From the NCBI RefSeq assembly GCF_001708185.1, contig NZ_MDDN01000001.1:62001-126000 (forward strand): a stretch of 64,000 nucleotides of DNA. The letters are read 5' to 3'. This document shows positions 24,762 to 33,801 of this stretch, piece by piece (positions within the stretch are counted from its first letter, which is position 1; each line of letters begins with the position of its first letter). Source of the stretch: Lysinibacillus xylanilyticus. Lineage in GTDB: Bacteria; Bacillota; Bacilli; Bacillales_A; Planococcaceae. The notes beneath the pieces were generated by a model, which was not told the origin of the DNA, searched no databases, and saw only the letters and a program-made list of their open reading frames with translations. The position numbers were made by a program, and so were the translations under genes.

Positions 24762-25772
24762 TTACTTCAGTTCAGCAACCATCGTGTTTTGCGTACTATT
24801 TTCCATTTTTGCTAGTCCTCTAGTCTCTTTCTCCTTTAATACATAGCTGAGCAAATCTAGCATGATGCGAGCCGCTACTTGCTGCGTTATACCGGTAGGA
24901 TCATAAGGAGGCGCCACTTCGACTAAGTCGAATCCAATCACATCTCCCCGTTTTGCGATACCTTCCAATAATTCGTTTACTTCATCATAAAGAAGGCCGC
25001 CTGGGGAAGGAGTACCAGTCCCTGGTGCGATTGATGGATCCAATCCATCAATATCAATCGTCACATAATATCTTTCTCCTGCTGGGATTTGTTCTAGCAC
25101 TTCTTCAATTCCCATTTTTCTCATTTGGCGTGGGGATAAAATGACGCTACCATAATCTCTTGCTGCATCAACATCCTCTTTCTTACTACTGCTAATACCA
25201 CGAATACCTAATTGGAATATTTGCTGTACATGATCTAGCTCCGATAAACGGCGGATACAGTTCCCATGGCCATACCGCATTCCTGAGCGGTGATCCGCCC
25301 AATCTAGATGCGCATCAATCTGAATAACATGAAATGGACCCAATTCTTCCAGTCCTTTTCCTACTGCAGCCGTGATAGAATGATCTCCACCTAGCACTAC
25401 TGGCATAGCTCCTTTAGAAACAATTTTGCGGATTGCCTCTTCTGTATTTTCATGACATTGCATGAGGTCTCCATGTACCATGTCGACATCGCCGCAATCC
25501 ACTACTTTCCAATCTGGGCCGAGATACGTAATATCATTTTCGATGTCATACGCACCATCTAATCCAAAACTGTAAAGTGTTGAACCTTCCCTGATTCCCC
25601 GCGGTCCCATTCTGGCACCTGATTTCCATTGGGTACCCATGTCATTCGGAACCCCAATAACCGCTACATCGGCATCCAGCTGGTCCAAATCTGAGCAAAT
25701 CGGATATTTCCCAAACGTACATATCCCTGTAAATGGTAAATTCAAAAATTGTTTCTCATCGCGACTAACCAT
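24762..25772 (-). CDS. Agmatinase-family ureohydrolase
   Basis: 336 residues of the arginase/agmatinase superfamily with all binuclear-manganese motifs: GGDHS (128-132), DAHLDW (153-158) and DIDGLDPS (240-247). Such enzymes split a guanidino group to urea plus an amine. The length and the N-terminal extension (NLPFTGICTFGKYP) resemble guanidinobutyrase/guanidinopropionase relatives more than short bacterial agmatinases, but substrate is uncertain. Last enzyme gene of a cluster with an APC permease, aldehyde dehydrogenase and alcohol dehydrogenase. Confidence 0.9.
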   Translation of the reverse strand: MVSRDEKQFLNLPFTGICTFGKYPICSDLDQLDADVAVIGVPNDMGTQWKSGARMGPRGIREGSTLYSFGLDGAYDIENDITYLGPDWKVVDCGDVDMVHGDLMQCHENTEEAIRKIVSKGAMPVVLGGDHSITAAVGKGLEELGPFHVIQIDAHLDWADHRSGMRYGHGNCIRRLSELDHVQQIFQLGIRGISSSKKEDVDAARDYGSVILSPRQMRKMGIEEVLEQIPAGERYYVTIDIDGLDPSIAPGTGTPSPGGLLYDEVNELLEGIAKRGDVIGFDLVEVAPPYDPTGITQQVAARIMLDLLSYVLKEKETRGLAKMENSTQNTMVAELK

Positions 25773-25841
25773 ATTATTTCCCCCTACTATTCTTGATCCT
25801 CACGTTATGTACACGGGAGCCCCCAGTGTATCGTGAGGTGA

Positions 25842-27020
25842 TTAAGATGAATGTTGCATTTTCATCTCATAAGTAATTTGAAACAATTTCAAGTAGTCAT
25901 CTTTCGATAATTTACGAGAATTTGTAATTGTACATAAATGTTTGAATGCCCCTTCAGCAAGGAATTCAAAATCTTCAGGGTCAACATTATCTAAATCTCG
26001 GAATTTTGGAATGCCAATTTTACTTGAGAGTTCATGTAGCAATACAACACCTTCTTGAGCAATTTCCTCTACAGTCTTCCCTTCCGCTTTCGCGCCAAGC
26101 TTCACAGCAACCGTCGCATGTTTTTCCGGATTGGAAGGAATATTATATTCAAATACATGAGGAAGGAAGATGGAATTTGCCACTCCATGTGGTGTGTCAT
26201 ATAGCCCTCCAAGCGGTTCAGCCATTGCATGCACCGCCCCCAGGTCGGCGTGCGTAAATGCCATACCTGCAATCAAACTTCCTACAAGCATATTTTGTCT
26301 TGCTTCTAAATTGTTGCCGTTTTCTACAGCGAGTGGAAGATACTTAGCAATAATTTCAATAGCATAAAGACTGAGTGCATCAGAAATCGGTTCAGCAATA
26401 TTGCTCGTATAAGCTTCGATTGCATGCGTCAATGCATCCATTCCAGTAGCAGCCGTAATCGATTTAGGCAAAGTTAGGGTCAATTCAGGATCTACTATTG
26501 CTAGTTTCGGCGCTAATTTTATATCAAGGATTGCTTCTTTCTGTTTAGTGATTGTATCTGTGATGACAGATCCCGTCGTCACCTCACTACCTGTACCCGA
26601 TGTGGTAGGGATACAAATAAGAGGTGTAATATCGCGCTCCAGCAGATTGAAACCATAGCGATCTTTAAGCTCCCCTTCATGTGTGAAAAGTACCCCAATT
26701 GCTTTAGCAGTGTCCATTGAACTTCCACCACCAAGGCCCAATAACAAGTCGATATTTTCGTCTTTGAATTTTTCGTAGGCTTTTACGCAGTCTACATCTT
26801 TCGGATTCGGAGTAATTTCATCATAAACAAGGAAAGAAACCCCTTCTTGTTCCAATGAATCTGTTACCCTTTTTATAATCCCTGTTTGTGCCAGCCCTTT
26901 ATCCGTAATGATTAGTACTTTATTGCCGCCCAACTCTTTCGCTCTTTTCCCTACATTGTTTACTGTCCCGTTACCAAACTCAATAGAAGTCGGTAAATTG
27001 AAATTGAAATCCCAAATCAT
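25842..27020 (-). CDS. Iron-containing alcohol dehydrogenase
   Basis: 392 residues, group III ADH. NAD-binding GGGSSMDTAK at 97-106; metal ligands fall in the DALTHAIEAY and LGAVHAMAEPLGGLYDTPHG segments. It interconverts an alcohol and an aldehyde with NAD(P). Lying between aldehyde dehydrogenase and ureohydrolase genes, it probably produces or removes the aldehyde of the same pathway. Ribosome binding site GGAAAGGGGAAATG-type precedes ATG 27020. Confidence 0.92.
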   Translation of the reverse strand: MIWDFNFNLPTSIEFGNGTVNNVGKRAKELGGNKVLIITDKGLAQTGIIKRVTDSLEQEGVSFLVYDEITPNPKDVDCVKAYEKFKDENIDLLLGLGGGSSMDTAKAIGVLFTHEGELKDRYGFNLLERDITPLICIPTTSGTGSEVTTGSVITDTITKQKEAILDIKLAPKLAIVDPELTLTLPKSITAATGMDALTHAIEAYTSNIAEPISDALSLYAIEIIAKYLPLAVENGNNLEARQNMLVGSLIAGMAFTHADLGAVHAMAEPLGGLYDTPHGVANSIFLPHVFEYNIPSNPEKHATVAVKLGAKAEGKTVEEIAQEGVVLLHELSSKIGIPKFRDLDNVDPEDFEFLAEGAFKHLCTITNSRKLSKDDYLKLFQITYEMKMQHSS

Positions 27021-27080
27021 AAATCATTTCCCCTTTCCTTTTTTCATGATCTTACCTCAGCGAACTTCTTTCACGAGATG

Positions 27081-28568
27081 TTAATTTTCAAACCAATTCG
27101 TCGGACTAACTTCTAAATTGATATTGATTTGCTTCACTTCCGAAAATTCATCCAAACCGAACGTGCCTAACCCACGACCGAGTCCACTTTGCTTGTATCC
27201 TCCCCATGGAGCTTCGTTGTAAGCAAGATTGTATGCATTAATTGAAGTAATACCTGCTCTAATTTTTTTAATAACGCGTAAAGCTTTAGCCCCATCTTGA
27301 GAGAACACTCCAGCTGCAAGACCGTACGGCGTATCATTTGCAAGCTCGATAGCCTCCGCTTCATCTTTGAACTTTTGGACAACTAGCACAGGGCCGAATA
27401 TTTCTTCTTGAACAATTCTCATGTCAGGCGTTGTATCTACAAAGATTGTCGGCTCAACAAAACAGCCATGTTCAAGCCCACCACTTGTAATCCGTTTACC
27501 GCCACAAACTAATTTTGCTCCTTCATCGATGCCGATTTGAATATAATCTAGCACTGAGTTCATATGATCTTCACCGACAAGGGCACCCATTTGAGTTGAC
27601 GGATCATCACCACGACCTACACGAATTTTTTTCGCTTTACTAATCAGGCTTTCAACGAACTTGTCATGAATGCTTTCTTCAAGAAGTAAACGTGAACCTG
27701 AATTACATACTTGACCCGCGTTCATAAATATTCCAAAAAGCGCATAGTCGACTGCTGTTTCAAAATCTGCATCAGCGAAGACAATATTCGGCGATTTACC
27801 ACCTAATTCGAGTGCAATTTTCTTAATATTTCCTGATGCTGCTTTCATAATTGATCTACCTACTGTTGTACTGCCAGTGAAGGAAACCATATCGACTTTA
27901 TCGCTTTCAGCCAATTCATTACCGACAGTCGAACCTCCTCCGGTTACCAAATTCGCAACGCCCGCTGGAACCCCTACTTCTTCAAGAATTTCGAAGAGCT
28001 TAAAAGTAGTAATTGGTGTTAACTCTGATGGCTTGAACACAATCGTATTTCCTGCTGCAAGTGCAGGCGCAATTTTCCACGCTCCTGTCAATAATGGGAA
28101 ATTCCAAGGTGCGATCAGACCACATACACCTACAGGCTCACGAACAATAAGCCCCTGTACTGGATCGGCAACTGGATATGTTTGACCGTTTGGTTTTGTG
28201 ACAAGGCCACCATAATAACGGAAGCAACTCACAGCATCCCCAATATCGAACTCTGCTTCTTTAAGGGGCTTTCCTGTATTCAACATTTCAAGTTCACTCA
28301 GCTCTGATGCTTTTTCCTCAAGTTTATCTGCAATTTTGAATAAATAGGAGGCTCTTTCTGAAGCCGGCAAGTTTGACCAAATTCCTGAATCAAATGCATT
28401 TCGCGCTGCATCAATGGCATTTCGCGTTTCTTCTACACTTGCTCTCGGAGCCTCTGCAATCACTTCGTTATTCGCTGGATTGATAATATTACGTTTTTCC
28501 ATGTTCACAGAATCCGACCATTCACCATTAATAAACATTTTCAAATCTAACATTTTCAAGTTTAGCAT
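27081..28568 (-). CDS. NAD(P)-dependent aldehyde dehydrogenase
   Basis: 495 residues, full-length ALDH. Catalytic E254 in ALELGGKSPN and C288 in NAGQVCNSGSR; cofactor motif FTGSTTVG at 230-237. Sequence style is close to betaine/gamma-aminobutyraldehyde dehydrogenases. In this cluster it likely oxidises an amino- or guanidino-aldehyde to the acid. AGGGGG lies upstream of ATG 28568; the repeated LNLKMLDLKM at the N-terminus leaves a later ATG (MFINGEW) possible. Confidence 0.92.
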   Translation of the reverse strand: MLNLKMLDLKMFINGEWSDSVNMEKRNIINPANNEVIAEAPRASVEETRNAIDAARNAFDSGIWSNLPASERASYLFKIADKLEEKASELSELEMLNTGKPLKEAEFDIGDAVSCFRYYGGLVTKPNGQTYPVADPVQGLIVREPVGVCGLIAPWNFPLLTGAWKIAPALAAGNTIVFKPSELTPITTFKLFEILEEVGVPAGVANLVTGGGSTVGNELAESDKVDMVSFTGSTTVGRSIMKAASGNIKKIALELGGKSPNIVFADADFETAVDYALFGIFMNAGQVCNSGSRLLLEESIHDKFVESLISKAKKIRVGRGDDPSTQMGALVGEDHMNSVLDYIQIGIDEGAKLVCGGKRITSGGLEHGCFVEPTIFVDTTPDMRIVQEEIFGPVLVVQKFKDEAEAIELANDTPYGLAAGVFSQDGAKALRVIKKIRAGITSINAYNLAYNEAPWGGYKQSGLGRGLGTFGLDEFSEVKQININLEVSPTNWFEN

Positions 28569-28848
28569 TCTAAAAACCCCCTAATTTATTATCCATATTT
28601 TATTAAATTCATATTTAGCCTCACCTATAAGTGGGAGGAATTGCATGACGTCTCTATTCCGATTAATTGTCAAAGAACTACATTCCCCAAAATAATCGTT
28701 TCGTCATATCATTTTCAAAGCTACGATCTTTCTTTTTTCCAAAAAAGCTGTACCCATTTTTCCAAATTCAGCCTTTTCGAATCGCCTCACCCCTTTCAAT
28801 TGCCTTTCCTACCTGCGAAATAACACGATAATCATTCCATGTAAGCCT

Positions 28849-30222
28849 TTACATTTTTATGTCTTCTATAAGAACATTTTCAGGAATAATCTCCTTATCG
28901 AAACTGAATTCAGGCAATCCCTGTCTGAAAAACTTTGTCATATAAATTAAATACCCCATGCCAATTGCCATCCAGATGCCTCCAAGAATCAATGCATCCA
29001 ACTCTAAGTGAGACCATAGCCAAAGCGTAAATCCTGCTCCAATTAGTGGCATAACCAGATAACGCATGTATTCGGTGAAAGTGGACCGCTTACGATTCCG
29101 AATAAAATAATGAGCAATGACAGACAAGTTAACGGACGCAAAGGCAATAAGTGCTCCAAAGTTAATAAACTTAATGACTTGGTCGAGTGTCAGCGCAATA
29201 CCAAGTAATGAAATGATACCGATTACAATAATTCCTGTTGACGGTGTTTTATAACGTGAATGGATATGCCCAAACACTTTTTTAGGCAGTACAGAATCTC
29301 GCCCCATTGCATACAGTACACGAGATGCGCTTGTAGTCGCAGCAACACCGGAAGAGAAATTCCCTAAAATTACTGCTGTCACAAATAAAGATTGGAACAT
29401 ATTCCCGCCGACCATATAGACAACTTCCATAGCTGCAGAATCAGTGCTTTCAAAAGAAAAGCCCGGGTGAACCAATTGTGCCAAATAGGCTGATCCGATA
29501 TAGATGACACCCATGATCAGCAACATGACGATAATCGCTCTTGGGATTGTTTTTTCAGGATTAATTGTTTCTTCAGACAACGTAGTAAGGGAGTCGAAGC
29601 CAAGAAAACTGAAACAAAGAATGGACGCTCCTGCCAAAATTACAGGCAAATCGATGTCTGCATTGAACAAAGGTTGGATAGAGAAAAGTGTACCTGCCCC
29701 TTCACCTGCCAATAAACTTTTGATGGTCAAAATCCAGAAGATGAAAACAAATATGACTTGTGCAATCACAAAAATCTTACCAGTGGATGCAGTGAACTTA
29801 ACACCCAAGATACTAGGTATTACAATAGTTGCAGTTAAGAGGATAATCCACAGGGCGTGAGGGACTCCAGGGAACATGGCATGTAAAAAAACAGTAGACA
29901 TTAAACAAGTGACCATTGGTGTTAACATATAATCCAACATGATTGTCCAACCGATAAGAAACCCAAGTTGTGGATTAATTGATTTTTGTGTGAATGTATA
30001 AGCAGAACCAGCAATTGGAAATGCTTTTGCCATCTTTCCATAACTAAATGCGGTGAACATGATTGCAAGAAAGGCGATGATATAAGCCCCCATGATGACA
30101 CCTTGGGAAGTGACGGTTGCAATTCCATACGTATTGAAGAATACCATTGGATTATTCCATGCAATCCCTAAAAATACAACTTGAGACAAAGTCAGTGTTC
30201 GCATTAATGTTTGTCGTTTCAT
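28849..30222 (-). CDS. APC-family amino acid/polyamine permease (PuuP-like)
   Basis: 457 residues with twelve hydrophobic segments; the APC signature region FPIAGSAYTFTQKSINP and SFLGFDSLTTLSEETINPEK (about residues 210-230) are typical of the amino acid-polyamine transporter group, which includes putrescine importers. First gene of the cluster. A palindrome and a promoter with alternative 17/19-bp spacing lie just upstream. GGGGGAG precedes ATG 30222. There is a 280-base gap before the ALDH gene with no visible structure. Confidence 0.9.
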   Translation of the reverse strand: MKRQTLMRTLTLSQVVFLGIAWNNPMVFFNTYGIATVTSQGVIMGAYIIAFLAIMFTAFSYGKMAKAFPIAGSAYTFTQKSINPQLGFLIGWTIMLDYMLTPMVTCLMSTVFLHAMFPGVPHALWIILLTATIVIPSILGVKFTASTGKIFVIAQVIFVFIFWILTIKSLLAGEGAGTLFSIQPLFNADIDLPVILAGASILCFSFLGFDSLTTLSEETINPEKTIPRAIIVMLLIMGVIYIGSAYLAQLVHPGFSFESTDSAAMEVVYMVGGNMFQSLFVTAVILGNFSSGVAATTSASRVLYAMGRDSVLPKKVFGHIHSRYKTPSTGIIVIGIISLLGIALTLDQVIKFINFGALIAFASVNLSVIAHYFIRNRKRSTFTEYMRYLVMPLIGAGFTLWLWSHLELDALILGGIWMAIGMGYLIYMTKFFRQGLPEFSFDKEIIPENVLIEDIKM

Positions 30223-30251
30223 AATAGCTCCCCCGCCCTCTTATGTAATTC

Positions 30252-30268
30252 GAATCTTCTGAAGATTC
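30252..30268. promoter_or_regulatory. Perfect palindrome in the permease leader
   Basis: GAATCTTC-T-GAAGATTC, 8-1-8, between the predicted transcription start and the ribosome binding site of the permease gene. Candidate operator; regulator unknown. Confidence 0.5.
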
Positions 30269-30285
30269 TTTTTATTAATAATGAA

Positions 30286-30314
30286 TATAAAGGTTTTTGT
30301 TACACAAAGGTCAA
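30286..30314 (-). promoter_or_regulatory. Promoter of the permease-ALDH-ADH-ureohydrolase cluster
   Basis: Minus-strand TTGACC (30314-30309), then TTTATA at 17-bp spacing or TATATT at 19-bp spacing. A TTTGT-GTA-ACAAA dyad lies between the boxes. The 19-bp reading with a central dyad is the layout MerR activators use, and a MerR gene is in the cluster (inference). Confidence 0.5.
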
Positions 30315-30549
30315 TAGCTAGATTAAGATTTTCTTTAGTGGGAAAAACTCCTTATGATTACCGAAAATGCATCAATTTGGAGGGCTGTAAGTTAGGGCTC
30401 TAGCGAGATAAATTGATATAACATACCCGAGGAAGTTTTTCATGAGCACTACTGTCGATAGTAAAACGTCACCAAAAAATCCTTCATAATGAAATGCTCC
30501 CTTTTAATTAGACAGTGACTAACATTCACTTTTTTGAATGAAGAAAAAA

Positions 30550-30603
30550 ATACTCCCCCTTAGATAAACAGATTTTTAATCTATCTACCTTAGGAGGAGT
30601 ATC
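30550..30603 (-). terminator. Terminator of the YdjM gene
   Basis: ATACTCCCCCTTAGATA / TATCTACCTTAGGAGGAGTAT long imperfect stem after the stop codon. Confidence 0.75.
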
Positions 30604-30628
30604 TCACTCACTGACTGAGTTTCATTGC

Positions 30629-31117
30629 TTATACGGTATCAATAAGTTTAACGATAATTTCATAACTAAAATAAATGGAAAGCATCGTTAACAACATAGA
30701 CACTACCTTTTCAGCTTTACTACCCGTTTTTGTCGTAAATGGTAATCGTACCGAAATGGAAACTGGGAAAAACAGCTTAACACCCTTCTTCGTCCCCATA
30801 TCAAGGAAAATATGACTTGCCATTCCTAATAATATACCTATTGAAATGGATTCGTAAGGTATAAATGTATGTAGTAGCATCACAACTAGAAATAAAAAAA
30901 GCACACTATGTGTAAAAGAACGATGTCCAAACAGCGTATTGACAATTTTTGAAATGATGGGAAACTTCCTCCCGATTTTGCTACCACCATGGCAAATATC
31001 TGGAAGTAATGCGCCGATAACGCCTGCTCCTACTAAAACAAGCGGATTATCATTAGAAACTTGTGCAAAGGCAAGGCTTGCAGTGATGCCTCCAATAATA
31101 TGTGTATTCCCTTGCAT
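30629..31117 (-). CDS. Membrane-bound metal-dependent hydrolase, YdjM family
   Basis: 162 residues. Histidine/aspartate motifs of the family are present: MQGNTHIIGG at the start, LLPDICHGGSKIG, HRSFTHS and ASHIFLDMGTKKG; four hydrophobic segments. E. coli YdjM relatives are SOS-induced membrane proteins of unclear catalysis. ATG 31117 follows GGAGGTAATT. A decayed paralogue fragment is at 23.3-23.5 kb. Confidence 0.88.
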   Translation of the reverse strand: MQGNTHIIGGITASLAFAQVSNDNPLVLVGAGVIGALLPDICHGGSKIGRKFPIISKIVNTLFGHRSFTHSVLFLFLVVMLLHTFIPYESISIGILLGMASHIFLDMGTKKGVKLFFPVSISVRLPFTTKTGSKAEKVVSMLLTMLSIYFSYEIIVKLIDTV

Positions 31118-31315
31118 AATTACCTCCAATTCTTATATCTCTATTTTTACCTTTCTTAATTTAACACATCCGACCTTAAAAGGGAACATATATTCCGAAC
31201 ATACACTCTCTTTTTTACAATCAATTGTTTAGATCAACAAAATATCAGAAACATTTCAGGTTCTTATTGTATATGTAGGATGATTAACGATAAAAATGAG
31301 TACTGGAGGTTATTT

Positions 31316-32560
31316 ATGAAATCTATCAAAGGAATTTTGTTTATCATACTCACGATATGTAGTAGTACTTTACTATGGTATTTTGCTACACCTATAGAGC
31401 CTATACATGCCGTTAACAGGCTTAGTCACATCATCGGAGGCTTGGCCATCACAGGCTTCTTTCTTGTCTTTTTATTAGCAACAAGAATGAAAATCCTTGA
31501 GCGCTGGTTCCATGGTCTAGAGCGTCTATATTTTCATCATAAATGGTTAGCCATTTTTTCATTAGGATTAGTGATTTTACACGGACAATTACAAGATATG
31601 GTACCTGATTGGGATGAAGCACAAGAAACTCCGCTCAGCGAATTCGCCAAGGAGTTAGGGGAGCTAGGACAATATGGCTTTATTGCCCTTATCTTAATAG
31701 CGCTTTTTGCTAAATTTCTAAAATATGAACACTGGCGGGTCGTTCATCGATTCATGCTAATCCCTTATACATTCGGTATTTATCATGCCTATTTTTCAAG
31801 CAGATACGATTTATTCCAGCCGACACCTTTAGGAATTTTTACCGCACTCACAGCGACTATCGGATTTATGTCGGCGTTGTATATGTTGACGATGTATCAG
31901 GATATGTTTTTTAAATATAAAGGTAAAATTACAGGGATCAAAAAATTAGGCTCCAATGTTATTGAACTGGAGCTAACACTTGATAAAAAAATCCCCTATC
32001 AACATGGACAATTTATTTTTATTAAGATTTTTCAAGATGGCTTAGAAAAGGCACCTCATCCCTTTTCTATTTCAGGTAGTGATGGAAAAAAAGTATTTGT
32101 TACCATTAAAGGGCTTGGTGATTTCACAAAGAAAGTATTTCATTCAGTTCAACTGAATACGCCAGTCGCACTTGATGGTCCATATGGTCATTTAAACTTT
32201 GAAAAAGGGACACAACAACAAGTTTGGATAGCAGGTGGCATAGGCATCACCCCTTTTTTATCCTATTTGCAATCTCATCCCGCCGATCGTAACATTGAAT
32301 TATTTTACACTTATCATGGTCAAGACAATGCGATCTATCAAGAATTTTTACAGGAGTATGCAAAAACTAACCAATATTTTAGCGTAAACTTTATTGATAC
32401 CGCTCAAATGGACAGGCTTTCATTTGGAAATTTTTCGGTGCCAGCAAAGACAAGTATTTTTATGTGTGGCCCAGAAAAAATGGTGAAACGTTTTGCCAAG
32501 CAATTGAAGTCCTTCAATACAGGTGCAGACATTGAATATGAAGCCTTTAAAATTAGATGA
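31316..32560 (+). CDS. Ferric reductase-like transmembrane flavocytochrome
   Basis: 414 residues. N-terminal half has six hydrophobic segments with paired histidines (HHKW, ILHGQ, HWRVVHR, GIYHAYF) that would bind two hemes; C-terminal half is a ferredoxin-NADP reductase module with FAD motif HPFSISG, nucleotide-binding GIGITPFLSYL and terminal CGPEKMV. This is the FRE/NOX-type arrangement that moves electrons from NAD(P)H across the membrane to iron or oxygen. ATG 31316 follows TGGAGG. Confidence 0.9.
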   Translation: MKSIKGILFIILTICSSTLLWYFATPIEPIHAVNRLSHIIGGLAITGFFLVFLLATRMKILERWFHGLERLYFHHKWLAIFSLGLVILHGQLQDMVPDWDEAQETPLSEFAKELGELGQYGFIALILIALFAKFLKYEHWRVVHRFMLIPYTFGIYHAYFSSRYDLFQPTPLGIFTALTATIGFMSALYMLTMYQDMFFKYKGKITGIKKLGSNVIELELTLDKKIPYQHGQFIFIKIFQDGLEKAPHPFSISGSDGKKVFVTIKGLGDFTKKVFHSVQLNTPVALDGPYGHLNFEKGTQQQVWIAGGIGITPFLSYLQSHPADRNIELFYTYHGQDNAIYQEFLQEYAKTNQYFSVNFIDTAQMDRLSFGNFSVPAKTSIFMCGPEKMVKRFAKQLKSFNTGADIEYEAFKIR

Positions 32561-32688
32561 AGAATTTAATTTTAAAGATGTAAGAGAACCCCTGAATTCA
32601 AGAATCTTTAATTCAAGCAATTTACTTGGATTATTGAAAAGTTTATCGTATAGTAAAATCTCATCACATCTAAAGGAGATTTTTCACG

Positions 32689-33315
32689 ATGACTATAACA
32701 AAAAGTTATTTAAATAGAGTTATGCACGAACGTAAATCGATTCGTAAATATGAGGAAAACTATAAAATCCCACAAGCAGAATTAGAAGAATTACTTGTAG
32801 AGGCAACAACAGCTCCATCATCAAGCAATTTACAGCCTTGGCGCTTTCTAGTGATCCAAGATGAGGCAGTAAAAAAAAAATTACGTTCAATTGCTAATAA
32901 CCAGGAGCAAGTGGAAACTGCCTCTGCCATCATTGCGGTTTTAGGCGATACTGCAATGTACAAAAATGTAGAGGAAGTCTACACAAAAAATTTCGAACTT
33001 GGCTATATGGATGAAGCAACAAAAAATATGATGATTGAAAATTCATTAAAGCTTTATTCAAACCTTCCTAAAGAAGTTTTAAAAAATATAGCTACATTTG
33101 ATGCAGGCTTAATTTCTATGCAAATCATGCTTTTAGCAAAGGATATGGGCTATGATACAGTAACAATGGGTGGCTTCAATAAAGAGGCTTTTGCGCAACG
33201 CTTTGATTTAACAGAAAATCTAGTGCCAATCGTCTTAATTGCCATCGGAAAAGCTGCAGCACCAGCTCACGGCTCATCTCGTCTAGCACTAAATGACATT
33301 GCAAAATTCATTTAA
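32689..33315 (+). CDS. Nitroreductase family FMN oxidoreductase
   Basis: 208 residues. FMN-binding opening ERKSIRKYEEN with PSSSNLQPWRFLVI (residues about 43-56) and the C-terminal TMGGFN and IAIGKAA segments are those of NfsA/NfnB-like nitroreductases. It probably reduces quinones or nitro compounds with NAD(P)H. AAAGGAGA lies upstream of ATG 32689. Unlinked functionally to neighbours as far as seen. Confidence 0.9.
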   Translation: MTITKSYLNRVMHERKSIRKYEENYKIPQAELEELLVEATTAPSSSNLQPWRFLVIQDEAVKKKLRSIANNQEQVETASAIIAVLGDTAMYKNVEEVYTKNFELGYMDEATKNMMIENSLKLYSNLPKEVLKNIATFDAGLISMQIMLLAKDMGYDTVTMGGFNKEAFAQRFDLTENLVPIVLIAIGKAAAPAHGSSRLALNDIAKFI

Positions 33316-33374
33316 TCGAAAGATAGAAATTGTACAAATTGTTTTCTTTTAGAATAAATATGATACACTAAATA

Positions 33375-33513
33375 TAGAATAAAAAAGACTGGATGCGTCA
33401 ACATCCAGTCAAAACAGCAACAATCATGCCGCACCATAGCGGCTGACCAAGTTAAAGTTATAGCAATAGTCACCTTACTTAGCCGGCAGGGTGGCTATTT
33501 CTTTTTATTTTGT
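33375..33513 (+). ncRNA. Putative antisense antitoxin RNA of the type I toxin
   Basis: The plus strand ends in an intrinsic terminator (AATAGTCACC 33465-33474 / GGTGGCTATT 33490-33499, then TTTCTTTTTATTTT) whose stem covers the toxin stop codon, so a plus-strand RNA must be terminated inside the toxin gene's 3' end. This is the geometry of RatA-type antitoxins. The 5' end is a guess; a TATGAT box near 33358 could serve as -10. Confidence 0.55.
33387..33410 (-). terminator. Terminator of the toxin mRNA
   Basis: GACTGGATG / CATCCAGTC 9-bp stem with six A's at 33381-33386, giving a U6 tail on the minus strand. Confidence 0.85.
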
Positions 33514-33602
33514 GAGACAATAATACTAAGCATCAGAGTAAGTACTGCAATTAGCAAAAGGCTACACTGTACAATCAAACTGAATGCTTCAAATACTGTC
33601 AT
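33495..33602 (-). CDS. TxpA/BsrG-like type I toxin peptide (holin-like)
   Basis: 35 residues: MTVFEAFSLIVQCSLLLIAV continuing to LTLMLSIIVSQ and a basic tail NKKK. This is the pattern of the small membrane toxins annotated as putative holin-like toxins (start MTx-ExLSL, one membrane helix, terminal lysines). The start codon has an unusually strong AAAGGGGGTGA, and that site is locked in a hairpin with ACTCCCTTT (33610-33629). Expected action is membrane damage when the antisense RNA is lost. Confidence 0.82.
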   Translation of the reverse strand: MTVFEAFSLIVQCSLLLIAVLTLMLSIIVSQNKKK

Positions 33603-33609
33603 CCGCCTC

Positions 33610-33629
33610 ACCCCCTTTCAAAAGGGAGT
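33610..33629 (-). promoter_or_regulatory. Hairpin sequestering the toxin ribosome binding site
   Basis: ACTCCCTTT pairs with AAAGGGGGT (one G-U) around a 2-base gap, burying the Shine-Dalgarno sequence of the toxin. Translation block by a leader hairpin is known for several type I toxins. Confidence 0.65.
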
Positions 33630-33644
33630 TCAGCCGCCACCTGC

Positions 33645-33677
33645 ATTATGAATTGTTGCTATTGTTAGTCTAACAAT
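33645..33677 (-). promoter_or_regulatory. Toxin promoter overlapped by a perfect palindrome
   Basis: Minus-strand TTAGAC (33673-33668), 17-bp spacer, CATAAT (33650-33645). The palindrome ATTGTTAG-T-CTAACAAT (33661-33677) covers the -35 box and may be a repressor site. Confidence 0.5.
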
Positions 33678-33801
33678 TTTATGAAATATATTCTATTGAA
33701 AATCCTCAAAAAAATCAATTTCACCTTGGGTTTCATGAGCATGAATCCCGCTTTACGTAATTAATCTAAAACAACACGCACAAGTATCCCTGTACATTAA
33801 T

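Noticed and set aside
30330-30480. Possible guanidine riboswitch upstream of the permease cluster
   Set aside because: I looked for the conserved ykkC-type and ACGR-loop hairpin motifs because of the ureohydrolase and found none; the sequence also lies upstream of the predicted promoter.
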